A model generated the notes under the pieces. It had not been told where the DNA came from and did no database searches. It was given only the letters and a program-made list of their open reading frames with translations. This document shows, one piece after another, positions 15,909 to 23,545 of a stretch of 56,190 nucleotides of DNA. Origin of the DNA: PeH17 sp964414925 (lineage in GTDB: Bacteria > Bacillota > Clostridia > Christensenellales > CAG-138); NCBI GenBank assembly GCA_964414925.1, contig CAYPXV010000001.1:1-56190 (forward strand), in the 5' to 3' direction. The position numbers were made by a program, and so were the translations under genes. Numbering within the stretch: the stretch's first letter is position 1; every line of letters starts with the position of its first letter.

Positions 15909-17390
15909 ATGGAATTGATATGGAACGAATTTAAGATTAATCGCCTAATAATGCGCCAAACATCTCAGGTGGAGCTTGACAGAGCTTTAACCGTACCCGA
16001 CGGAAAAACAGTGAGCGAAATAATAGATTATTCGGTAAAACCCCTTGTGACAAGTTGTCGAATCGAAGGAAACAAACTGGACTATTCGGGTGAAGTTACA
16101 GTTCAAACGGTCGCTTCATCGGGCGATGCCAAATACTTCTCCTTTGTAACAACTGCGGAATTTTCGGGCAGCATTGAAAATGAAGGATTAAAAAACGGAA
16201 TGAGTATTGACTTTCTGCCCTCGATTAAATCAGCTTCTCTTTTTACAAGCGACGGTACACGCCTTAACCTGAGCGCAGTAATCGATATCGATTTTACCGT
16301 CACTTGCGTTTCACCGATAAAAGCCCTTGAGGCAATAACACCTCTTTCGGATTTACAATTGAAAAGAACTCAATTGCAGACTTCACGACGTGTTATGCTT
16401 GCTAACGAAACAATTCATTTGAGTGAGGAACTGTCCGCAACGGATGTGGACAAAATCCTTAAATCGGATCTTCAAATATCACTGCGGGATGTAAGCATGG
16501 ACACGGTCAGCGGAATGATGCAGCTTAATGCCTTATGTTTAAATTCGGACGGGGAATTGATGCAGCTTATTCGAAGTATTCCATTTAAAGAATCCGTCGC
16601 CCTTAACGGAAGCGCGGACGAGATTTACGCTTCCGCCGAAATTATTTCAAGTGATGTTCGCTCCCTCGGTACGGAATTTTCACTGGTAGCTGTTGATGCC
16701 GATATAAACATCAGAATATTCGGCATGAGGAAAATCTGCATGGATGTTCCGATTGATGCTTACAGTCCGTCACTTAACTTTGAATGTTTGAGTGAAAACA
16801 TAAATACCATCAATGCCGAAGGAGGAGCGTGCTGTCAACATTCCCTAAAGGAGAACTTAACGCTGCCTGAAGGCTATCCCGATATCTTTACAACGCTAAA
16901 TGTTTCGGTTTTACCGGTGATTACGAATATTTCGATTGAAAACGGTCTGATGAATGTACAGGGATTTTTTACAACAAGACTTGTTTACAGAAGCAGCGAT
17001 AATTCCGTCAACTCCTTCACGGATGATGTTCCGTTTGATATCAATATGACAGCCCCGATAAACGCACACTATGCCAGGCTTGTGTTCAATGCCCAAGCTT
17101 GTGTGAACGGCGGCAGCGGACGTACAGCCCAAATCGCATACAATACGGATTCATACATTGAGTTTATGAGTAGATCGAATACGGACGTTGTTACGGGCAT
17201 AGCCGAAAGCTGTACGCCTGCATTGGATGAAGGGTTTACCGGCGGCATGGTTATTTTGAGTGCCTGCGACGGAGAAACCTTCTTTGATGTGGCAAAACGT
17301 TTCCGCGTTCCTTTGAATGTGGTCGAAGAACTCAACCCCGAAACAAAAGAACCGTTTTCAAACGGTGATAAAGTTATAATAATGTTTTAA
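15909..17390 (+). CDS. SipL-like spore coat morphogenesis protein (DUF3794 + LysM)
   Basis: A 493-residue protein with repeated DUF3794 domains and a C-terminal LysM domain (about residues 448-493: SACDGETFFDVAKRFRVPLN, then NPETK and GDKVII). This is the architecture of clostridial SipL, which binds the SpoIVA ATPase through its LysM domain and helps attach the coat to the forespore, a role played by SpoVID in Bacillus. ATG 15909 (MELIWNEFKI) was chosen for the gaaagg site and family start; the frame is open back to 15840. A bidirectional terminator follows. With sigG it shows that the sporulation programme is present. Confidence 0.82.
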   Translation: MELIWNEFKINRLIMRQTSQVELDRALTVPDGKTVSEIIDYSVKPLVTSCRIEGNKLDYSGEVTVQTVASSGDAKYFSFVTTAEFSGSIENEGLKNGMSIDFLPSIKSASLFTSDGTRLNLSAVIDIDFTVTCVSPIKALEAITPLSDLQLKRTQLQTSRRVMLANETIHLSEELSATDVDKILKSDLQISLRDVSMDTVSGMMQLNALCLNSDGELMQLIRSIPFKESVALNGSADEIYASAEIISSDVRSLGTEFSLVAVDADINIRIFGMRKICMDVPIDAYSPSLNFECLSENINTINAEGGACCQHSLKENLTLPEGYPDIFTTLNVSVLPVITNISIENGLMNVQGFFTTRLVYRSSDNSVNSFTDDVPFDINMTAPINAHYARLVFNAQACVNGGSGRTAQIAYNTDSYIEFMSRSNTDVVTGIAESCTPALDEGFTGGMVILSACDGETFFDVAKRFRVPLNVVEELNPETKEPFSNGDKVIIMF

Positions 17391-17394
17391 AAAT

Positions 17395-17425
17395 AACCAC
17401 CGACATACTGCAAATGTCGGTGGTT
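17395..17425. terminator. Bidirectional terminator between SipL-like and LRR genes
   Basis: AACCACCGACAT (17395-17406) pairs perfectly with 17414-17425 around loop actgcaa. T-rich on both sides, and it lies between converging genes. Confidence 0.8.
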
Positions 17426-17439
17426 AAATATTTTAATTA

Positions 17440-19023
17440 TTATTTTCTCTTTCTGCCGATAACAGCTACTCCGCTTGCGATAAGGGAGATAATGCCAAGT
17501 CCGACAAAGGAGACGGTACCCGTTGCGGGAACACCGGGCTCTGTAGGTGCTTGCGTGGGCTCAACGGGAGCTTCGGTAGGTTCAACGGGAGTTTCGGTGG
17601 GTTCTACACCTGTTGACTCGAATACGGCATAAAGGTCATAGCCTACGCCCATATCATAATAATAAATGGGGTCAGCGGAGACTTCGTTTCCGTCTGCGTC
17701 AATCCAAGCGACAAAGGCTGAGTTTTCTGCGGGGGTTGCTTCGAAATAGTTGATTGCTTCCCATGTTTCTTCATTTAATTGGAAGTCAATGGCAACATAA
17801 CCGTCACCCTCGGCTTGAAGTGAAACAACATATTCATCCGACCACATATTATTGACATGCCAGTAAATTTCGGAAATCATATTGCCCGAACAGTAAAGCT
17901 GGCTGAGCTGCCCTGCTTCGGAAACATCAAGCTCTGTAAGATGATTATTCCTGCATTCCACTACGATAAGTTCGGTGCAGCCTTCAAGATTCAAAGTTTC
18001 AAGTTCACAATCGTTTGCGATTATAAACTGAAGCCAGGGAGAGTTGGAAAAGTCAAGCTCTCTGATGGGGTTTCCGCTACAGGAAAGTTCGTACATACCG
18101 TAACAGCCTGTAACATCAAGCTCCGTAATTCCGGTGTTGGAACAGTCAACCATCATATTCAGATCGCCTGTGGGAAGATAGATATAATCAAGAGGCATAT
18201 CCCTACATGTAAGAGAAGTAAGCGAGGTGCAATTTCTTGCATCAACCTTTGTTATGCCGGTGTCACAGATGTTTATCTCCTGTATGGATTCCAAACGTGT
18301 GAAATCAACGTCATCGTCATCAAGGGATGTCCCGTTAATGTTGAAGATAGTAAGCTTGCTCTCTATAGCCGAAATATCCAGCTCGTCTATGCCGACGTTA
18401 TTGGAAATATTGAGAACTTCAAGTGCAAGACAAGTGCCGAGTCCCACAATACCTTCGCTTGTCAATTCGTTGTCGAAAATATCAAGCATGTTGAGTGTGT
18501 AACAGTCGGTAAGATTTATGCTTTGAACATGAGAATAAAGTGCCTGAACATAATAAAGGGAAGTACAGAACGATAAATCTATGCTCGGAACATTCGAACT
18601 CATGACGGAGAATGAAGTGAGTGCATCAAATCCGCTGCAATCGATGTTTCCTTCAAGGGGAAGATAATTGTTGTAAAATGACGTAATGCGCATTTCATCG
18701 CCAACCTGCTCCCAGTATACGCCCCAATCCATGGTGCCCCAATCGTATGTGTCAACGTGAAGCCATGTCTGAGGGTCTTGAGGGTCATAAACGCCGGGGT
18801 TCAGTGTTTCACCGTTGGTGATGCCCTGACTCGTCTGCGTTTCGAGAAAAGCAACCATCTTCTGATAGTCGTTGTCATTATAGCCTTCCGGGGTCGCATA
18901 ATCAACTTCCGCACAGACATAGGCTTTTTGCGACGGAACTGCTTTTGCCATGGGTACAAGCATTGCCGCTACCATGACTGCCATTGTAAATACAGCAATC
19001 ATTCTTCTTGTGATGAGTTTCAT
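17440..19023 (-). CDS. Secreted leucine-rich-repeat protein with wall-sorting signal
   Basis: A 527-residue exported protein. The signal peptide covers residues 1-30 (MKLITRR, hydrophobic core, MAKAVPSQ). Leucine-rich repeats fill about residues 105-390, of the short type seen in internalin-like and BspA-like proteins (for example LEVLNISNN, LTSLTCRDM, LYCSGNMIS). A linker of repeated PTE/VEPT units leads to a C-terminal sorting signal: VPATG in place of LPXTG, a hydrophobic helix and the basic tail GRKRK. It should be anchored to peptidoglycan by a sortase, which is not in the window. ATG 19023 has a perfect aggagg site; the longer frame to 19074 does not. It is divergent from an ArsR-type gene, with a palindrome over its -35 box. 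Confidence 0.88.
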   Translation of the reverse strand: MKLITRRMIAVFTMAVMVAAMLVPMAKAVPSQKAYVCAEVDYATPEGYNDNDYQKMVAFLETQTSQGITNGETLNPGVYDPQDPQTWLHVDTYDWGTMDWGVYWEQVGDEMRITSFYNNYLPLEGNIDCSGFDALTSFSVMSSNVPSIDLSFCTSLYYVQALYSHVQSINLTDCYTLNMLDIFDNELTSEGIVGLGTCLALEVLNISNNVGIDELDISAIESKLTIFNINGTSLDDDDVDFTRLESIQEINICDTGITKVDARNCTSLTSLTCRDMPLDYIYLPTGDLNMMVDCSNTGITELDVTGCYGMYELSCSGNPIRELDFSNSPWLQFIIANDCELETLNLEGCTELIVVECRNNHLTELDVSEAGQLSQLYCSGNMISEIYWHVNNMWSDEYVVSLQAEGDGYVAIDFQLNEETWEAINYFEATPAENSAFVAWIDADGNEVSADPIYYYDMGVGYDLYAVFESTGVEPTETPVEPTEAPVEPTQAPTEPGVPATGTVSFVGLGIISLIASGVAVIGRKRK

Positions 19024-19098
19024 CTTTTTACCTCCTGATTTATTAAGCCTGATATGTTTACACCTGCAAAGCATATCACAACTCGTTGGTATACGTAA

Positions 19099-19127
19099 AT
19101 TATATTCCTTTTCGGAGCTATTGTCAA
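19099..19127 (-). promoter_or_regulatory. Consensus sigma-A promoter of LRR gene
   Basis: TTGACA (19122-19127 on the minus strand), 17-base spacer, TATAAT (19099-19104): a full consensus match. The -35 box lies inside the palindrome at 19116-19132, so a repressor bound there would block it. Confidence 0.85.
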
Positions 19128-19132
19128 TAGCT
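19116..19132. promoter_or_regulatory. Candidate operator between LRR gene and ArsR-type gene
   Basis: AGCTATTG-T-CAATAGCT, a perfect 8-1-8 palindrome. It contains the -35 box of the LRR promoter and lies 57 bases before the start of the divergent regulator. Binding by that regulator is inference. Confidence 0.55.
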
Positions 19133-19188
19133 TTTTTATGAAAACTATGCTATTATTATAGTGTCGAAAATTGAAAGGAGAATCAGTT

Positions 19189-20274
19189 TTGTTAAGTAAC
19201 GAACCGCTTCCTCTGTATGAAGCGTATTCATATTTGCTGTCCGTTGCGGATGGATTTTCGGTCAGGGATTTTTTCGATAAAGTATGCCTGCGCCAACCCG
19301 AACATCGGGAGCAATACCTGAAGTTTTCATCGAAATTGAGTCAGATCTACAATAAACTCGAAAAGGCAAGGAAACCGAATTCACAAACGGCGATTGAACG
19401 TTTGTTTACACCTTTGACCGCAGGTAAGAACAATGCATCGGTACCTCGTTTGTGTACACTTTTTCTTGATAACATGGCGGCTTTCGAGTATAGGGATTAT
19501 GAAGAATTTAAAAAGAACCTATATGCTTTTTCTGCCGAAGTTCCGCTTACGATAATAGAAAGCGTTACCGGCAGTTCCGTTAAAGGTGAGTATGACCCTG
19601 CACAGGTATTTAATGCCGTTACATCTTTGACCTTGCCGCAGAAGAATAAGAATAATATTATCGTTGCCGCTCTTGCCCCGGAAAGGTTTGTCGATGAATT
19701 GATTGAACAGCTCTTTCCGATTGCCGAGGCTTTCACCGAATGTAAATCCCTTTGGTCGGAGTTCATTCAAATTTATATGGACGATTATGCCAAATTCAGC
19801 TCGGGAATGGACTTGCTGCAAGAAAAGTTCGATCATTGCTGCGATGAAACAAGTTGCTGCGATATCTATCCTTCGGTTGTTTCCTTTTATCGCTGCGAAC
19901 TGTTTACCTGTACTCCCGATGAAAATGAGGAAAAGCAGACAACAGCTATTATCGGTGCGCTCTACGACACCTTCCAGCGTCAGTCAAAGCACAACGGCGG
20001 ACGTGAAAACGAGGTGGCAAGGATAATGAGCATATTGGGTGAACCGAGCAGATTCAAAATCATTCTTCGCCTTATGCAGGGACCCGCTTATGTGGGTGAG
20101 CTTGCAAAGTGCGTCGAACTTGCTCCGTGTACGGTATCACAGCACCTTAGCGTACTGCTTGGCGCAAAGCTTGTCAATTCCGTGGACAGCGGAAGACGTG
20201 TGTACCATTCGATAAATACGGAAAACATGGATGCTTTTGCCGAAGCTGTCTATTCAATGCTAAAATCAAAGTAA
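19189..20274 (+). CDS. ArsR-type winged-helix regulator with long N-terminal domain
   Basis: A 361-residue regulator. The C-terminal 90 residues are an ArsR winged helix (GEPSRFKIILRLMQGPAYVG, then CTVSQHLSVLLGAKLV); the first 260 are a helical domain of unknown role. Cysteines cluster in HCCDETSCCD (about residues 220-229) and in the recognition region (ELAKCVELAPCTVSQHL), so metal or thiol sensing is possible but unproven. TTG 19189 is chosen: aaaggag stands 8 bases upstream, and the frame's earlier TTG lies before that site. It is divergent from the wall protein gene. A gene of like size and plan lies at 29590, also divergent from a secreted protein. Confidence 0.78.
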   Translation: MLSNEPLPLYEAYSYLLSVADGFSVRDFFDKVCLRQPEHREQYLKFSSKLSQIYNKLEKARKPNSQTAIERLFTPLTAGKNNASVPRLCTLFLDNMAAFEYRDYEEFKKNLYAFSAEVPLTIIESVTGSSVKGEYDPAQVFNAVTSLTLPQKNKNNIIVAALAPERFVDELIEQLFPIAEAFTECKSLWSEFIQIYMDDYAKFSSGMDLLQEKFDHCCDETSCCDIYPSVVSFYRCELFTCTPDENEEKQTTAIIGALYDTFQRQSKHNGGRENEVARIMSILGEPSRFKIILRLMQGPAYVGELAKCVELAPCTVSQHLSVLLGAKLVNSVDSGRRVYHSINTENMDAFAEAVYSMLKSK

Positions 20275-20293
20275 TAGTGAATTTCGCAGCTCT

Positions 20294-20307
20294 ATTTCCC
20301 GGGAAAT
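20294..20307. promoter_or_regulatory. Noc-binding site (NBS), perfect match
   Basis: ATTTCCCGGGAAAT, identical to the Bacillus subtilis Noc consensus as I know it, in the gap after the ArsR-type gene. The noc gene is at 46503. Noc spreads from such sites and blocks Z-ring assembly over the nucleoid. Confidence 0.8.
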
Positions 20308-20336
20308 AACGCCGAACTCAATTAACTCATATTGTC

Positions 20337-20365
20337 TTGCCTTTTGCCTGAGAAAATGCTATACT
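20337..20365 (+). promoter_or_regulatory. Sigma-A promoter of small membrane protein gene
   Basis: TTGCCT (20337-20342), 17-base spacer, TATACT (20360-20365), 30 bases before ATG 20396. Confidence 0.7.
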
Positions 20366-20395
20366 GTAAATGCAAACCATGGAAAGGATAACGGT

Positions 20396-20989
20396 ATGAG
20401 TAAAAAGGAAAGAAAAAAGAAAGATCAGTTGGCTAAGGCGGATACGCTCGGCAAAACACGACGTTCGATTTGGTTCATATTGCGTTTCGTATTGATAGTA
20501 GCGGCGGTTGCTATTCTTTGCTATGCAGCCTTTATGGAGGCTCTGTGCATAAGTAACTGCTATATCATAGTAACGGAAGGTATGGCACTCAGGGCGGATT
20601 GCATTTTAAACGACGGAGATGTTTCTTTACTGGATGATTATTTCACGCAGGAAGAACAGCTTGTCGATACGGAATTGCTTGTGGGCAAGTACGATGCATT
20701 CCATGTGGAAAGCTATAACTATGATATCGATATAGAGGGCTTTGAAGTTTATCCCTGGTCAACAAGAGTCACGTTTACCGTAATGGAAACGGTAACTCAG
20801 ATTATTGCTTCACCGTATGATGACAGCGATGAGTCGACAGTGCCCGAGTGGACAAATGCCAGGTATGAACTGGAACTGGAAAAAACGGACGGCAAATGGC
20901 TTGTCAGCCGTAAAACCCTTCTGGAGGAAAATCCTCAAGTCGAACCTCCGCATACCCCGGACTATTCCAAACTCGATCAAACTCCATAA
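20396..20989 (+). CDS. Membrane-anchored protein of unknown function
   Basis: A 197-residue protein with a very basic cytoplasmic start (MSKKERKKKDQLAK), one membrane helix at about residues 24-46 (IWFILRFVLIVAAVAILCYA) and an extracellular part. The extracellular part has alternating strands ending EWTNARYELELEKTDGKWLV, which looks like an NTF2/SnoaL-like fold of the kind seen in lipid or peptide-binding surface proteins; that is a guess. ATG 20396 has ggaaagg upstream, its own promoter and its own terminator, so it is monocistronic. Not recognised as any named family. Confidence 0.75.
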   Translation: MSKKERKKKDQLAKADTLGKTRRSIWFILRFVLIVAAVAILCYAAFMEALCISNCYIIVTEGMALRADCILNDGDVSLLDDYFTQEEQLVDTELLVGKYDAFHVESYNYDIDIEGFEVYPWSTRVTFTVMETVTQIIASPYDDSDESTVPEWTNARYELELEKTDGKWLVSRKTLLEENPQVEPPHTPDYSKLDQTP

Positions 20990-20993
20990 TGAA

Positions 20994-21036
20994 TTTTAAG
21001 GGATGAAGCTGATGTTTCATCCCTTAAAATATATTT
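20994..21036 (+). terminator. Rho-independent terminator
   Basis: ttttaagggatgaa pairs perfectly over 14 bases with its complement at 21016-21029 (8-base loop), then tatattt. It separates the membrane protein gene from the sigma factor gene. Confidence 0.8.
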
Positions 21037-21093
21037 AAAAGAGATGCGATAAAACAGGGTAATGCGAGATTAACCGTATGAAAGGAGAAAGAG

Positions 21094-21657
21094 ATGTTGC
21101 TGCTATTATCAAGTTTGAATGAAGAGGCGGTTAAGTCGGAAACGATGGATCTGCTCATTACCAAAACGGCTCAAGGTGACACGGAAGCGTTTGAAAAGCT
21201 TTACACATTGACCCGAGCATCCGTATACGGTTATGCTATGAGCGTTGTAAAGCATCCCCAGGATGCCGAAGACATAACTCATGACTGCTTTGTGAATCTG
21301 TATCGTGCCGCAGCGAATTATACTTCTTGCGGAAAACCCATGGCGTGGATATTGACGATTGCAAAAAATCTTTGCTATAAGCGATTGAACATGAGAAATC
21401 GCAACATGCAGCTTACCGATGATGAATGGGAGAATGCTTTCAGTTCAAATGAGTTGATGGGGCATGAGGAAATCATGACGATAAGAAAACTTATCGAACT
21501 GCTCAACGATGATGAACGCAGCATAATAATACTTCATGCGGTTTCGGGACTCAAATTTAAAGACATTGCCCGTTTTACGGATTTACCGACATCGACGGTT
21601 TTGTCCAAGTATTACAGAGGAATCGCTAAACTCAAAAAATTTTATTTTGAACAGTAA
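21094..21657 (+). CDS. ECF-type RNA polymerase sigma factor
   Basis: A 187-residue sigma-70 family factor with only regions 2 and 4. Region 2 holds DAEDITHDCFVNLYRAAANY (about residues 65-85) and region 4 holds LNDDERSIIILHAVSGLKFK followed by the helix LPTSTVLSKYYRGIAKLKKF. It would direct a stress or surface-response regulon. ATG 21094 follows gaaaggag. The next gene, 24 bases later, is an RsgI-like anti-sigma factor, so the pair forms a membrane-controlled switch. The promoter was not identified; the upstream gap is only about 60 bases. Confidence 0.88.
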   Translation: MLLLLSSLNEEAVKSETMDLLITKTAQGDTEAFEKLYTLTRASVYGYAMSVVKHPQDAEDITHDCFVNLYRAAANYTSCGKPMAWILTIAKNLCYKRLNMRNRNMQLTDDEWENAFSSNELMGHEEIMTIRKLIELLNDDERSIIILHAVSGLKFKDIARFTDLPTSTVLSKYYRGIAKLKKFYFEQ

Positions 21658-21681
21658 AAAGTTGCAAGAAGGGAGTAATCT

Positions 21682-23388
21682 ATGAAAAAAAACAATAAAA
21701 ACAAATTGGCGGAGAAAAAAATAAGAACCGCAGTCAATGCCGCTGCACCCAATGCCTTTGAACGTGTGGCGGACGATGTAAAAAGTCAAACGGGTGTTGA
21801 CAACGGAATAAGCGTTGTACCCACAAAAAGAATGATCGGAAGGAGAGTTATAAGCCGTATCGTCGCAGCCGCCGCTGCATTTGCGATTATGTTTGCCTGC
21901 ATTTATTCGCTTATACAAAAGGATGCCGAAAAGATTTACGCAACGGTACTTATAGACGTTAATCCCAGCATAGAGATAAATGTTGATAAAAAAGATAGGG
22001 TTGTGAGCGTTATACCGAGAAATGAAGATGCTATGCTTGTCATTGACGGACTGGATTTTTCGGGATGTACCGTTGAGGTGGCGGTAAATGCCATTGTCGG
22101 TTCTATGCTTAAATGCGGATATCTGAATAACGATAGTATAGAAGGAATAATCAATTCCATACTCATAAGCGTTGAAAGTGCGGATGAAAATTCCTGCTCC
22201 AGACTTCGTGAAGTGCTTACAGGTGAGATTAACAGTGTTTTAAGTAAGTTTTCGGTTGACGGTATAGTTTTGACTCAAGAATTAAACACAAGCGATGATT
22301 CCCTGAATGAGCTTGCGAAAAAATACGGTATCACGCAAAGCAAAGCTCAATTCATTCAGTCCATTCTCGATTCGGGACTCGGTTATGATTTTGATTCACT
22401 GATAGGCTTGTCCATAAGCGAACTCAATACTATCCTCACCGGGTCGGTCACTCCCGCTCCCGATGCGGATTCCGTTTCGATTATTTCAAAAGATGAAGCG
22501 AAAAATATTGCATTTTCCCATGCAGGAGTTTCCGATAACGATGTTACCGATTTTGAAATTGAACTCGACTGCGAAAACGGCGTGACCTATTATGAAATTG
22601 ATTTCGACACCGCCGAATTTGAGTTTGAATATGAAATCAATGCCAAAACCGGTGTTATTATCAAATTCGAAAGGGAAGCCGTTAATGAATCTGACGGTAC
22701 CACAACAGATATCATAAGTTCCGATGAAGCGAAAAATATTGCCCTGAACCATGCAGGAGTTAATGCTTCCTCACTTATTGACTTCGATATTGACCTTAAA
22801 ACAAAAAACGGTATCACCTATTATGAGATAGAATTTGAAACGGTCGATTGTGAATATGAATATGACGTAAATGCACAAAACGGCGAAATAATTTGGTACG
22901 AATGGGATGATTCCGAATCATTTACCCCTGCACCAGCCACTTCACCTTTACCGTCAATTATCGGTAGGGATGAAGCGAAAAATATAGCGTTCAATCATGT
23001 GGGCGTAGATGAGAGTGACGTAACGGAACTTGAAATCGAACTCGATACGAATGACGGCATATTCGTTTACGAGGTCGAGTTTGAAACCGCAGATTATGAA
23101 TATGAGTACGATATAGACGCCAAAACAGGTAAAATTATCGAGTCGGAACGTGAAAAAAAGGACGATGAGGACTTTATCGGAAACGTAATATCGGAAGAAG
23201 AAGCCAAACGTATAGCTTTCGGTCATGCCGGCATTAATCAAAGCGATGCCGAGGATATAGAGATAGAAATCGATATTGATGGCGGTAAAGTGTTTTACAA
23301 CGTTGAATTTTCGGTCGGTGAACTTGAATATGAATACAAAATCGAAGCATATTCAGGTTCGATTCTCGAATTTGAAATCGATGAATAA
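21682..23388 (+). CDS. RsgI-like anti-sigma factor with four PepSY domains
   Basis: A 568-residue single-pass membrane protein. The cytoplasmic part (1-53) would hold the sigma factor. One membrane helix covers about 55-76 (VISRIVAAAAAFAIMFACIY), followed directly by an RsgI-type extracellular domain with the signature VLIDVNPSIEINVD. After a helical stretch come four PepSY-type repeats at about 270-335, 345-410, 425-490 and 505-568, each with DEAKNIAFxHAGV or EEAKRIAFGHAGI and a YYEI/VxF strand pair. Acidic residues are abundant, suggesting calcium or cation dependence. In clostridial cellulosome species RsgI proteins sense polysaccharide outside the cell; here PepSY domains take the sensor position. 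The ribosome site is aaggga, 24 bases after the sigma gene. Confidence 0.85.
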   Translation: MKKNNKNKLAEKKIRTAVNAAAPNAFERVADDVKSQTGVDNGISVVPTKRMIGRRVISRIVAAAAAFAIMFACIYSLIQKDAEKIYATVLIDVNPSIEINVDKKDRVVSVIPRNEDAMLVIDGLDFSGCTVEVAVNAIVGSMLKCGYLNNDSIEGIINSILISVESADENSCSRLREVLTGEINSVLSKFSVDGIVLTQELNTSDDSLNELAKKYGITQSKAQFIQSILDSGLGYDFDSLIGLSISELNTILTGSVTPAPDADSVSIISKDEAKNIAFSHAGVSDNDVTDFEIELDCENGVTYYEIDFDTAEFEFEYEINAKTGVIIKFEREAVNESDGTTTDIISSDEAKNIALNHAGVNASSLIDFDIDLKTKNGITYYEIEFETVDCEYEYDVNAQNGEIIWYEWDDSESFTPAPATSPLPSIIGRDEAKNIAFNHVGVDESDVTELEIELDTNDGIFVYEVEFETADYEYEYDIDAKTGKIIESEREKKDDEDFIGNVISEEEAKRIAFGHAGINQSDAEDIEIEIDIDGGKVFYNVEFSVGELEYEYKIEAYSGSILEFEIDE

Positions 23389-23395
23389 TATTGTT

Positions 23396-23429
23396 CCTGT
23401 CGGAAACACTCCGACAGGATTTTTATTTT
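23396..23429 (+). terminator. Rho-independent terminator of sigma/anti-sigma operon
   Basis: CCTGTCGGA (23396-23404) and TCCGACAGG (23410-23418) with a 5-base loop, then atttttatttt. Confidence 0.85.
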
Positions 23430-23456
23430 CGATAGGCAATTTTGGTTAAAAAAAGC

Positions 23457-23485
23457 TTAACAAAGTCGCAGTATTATGATATTAT
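23457..23485 (+). promoter_or_regulatory. Sigma-A-like promoter of carbohydrate-binding protein gene
   Basis: TTAACA (23457-23462), 17-base spacer, TATTAT (23480-23485), 60 bases before ATG 23546. It looks sigma-A-dependent rather than ECF-dependent, so the neighbouring sigma factor may not drive this gene. Confidence 0.6.
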
Positions 23486-23545
23486 CTATATGAGCCCGAA
23501 CAAGATCGAAAGTCTTGAAATTTAAACGGGATAGGAGAAAATGAT

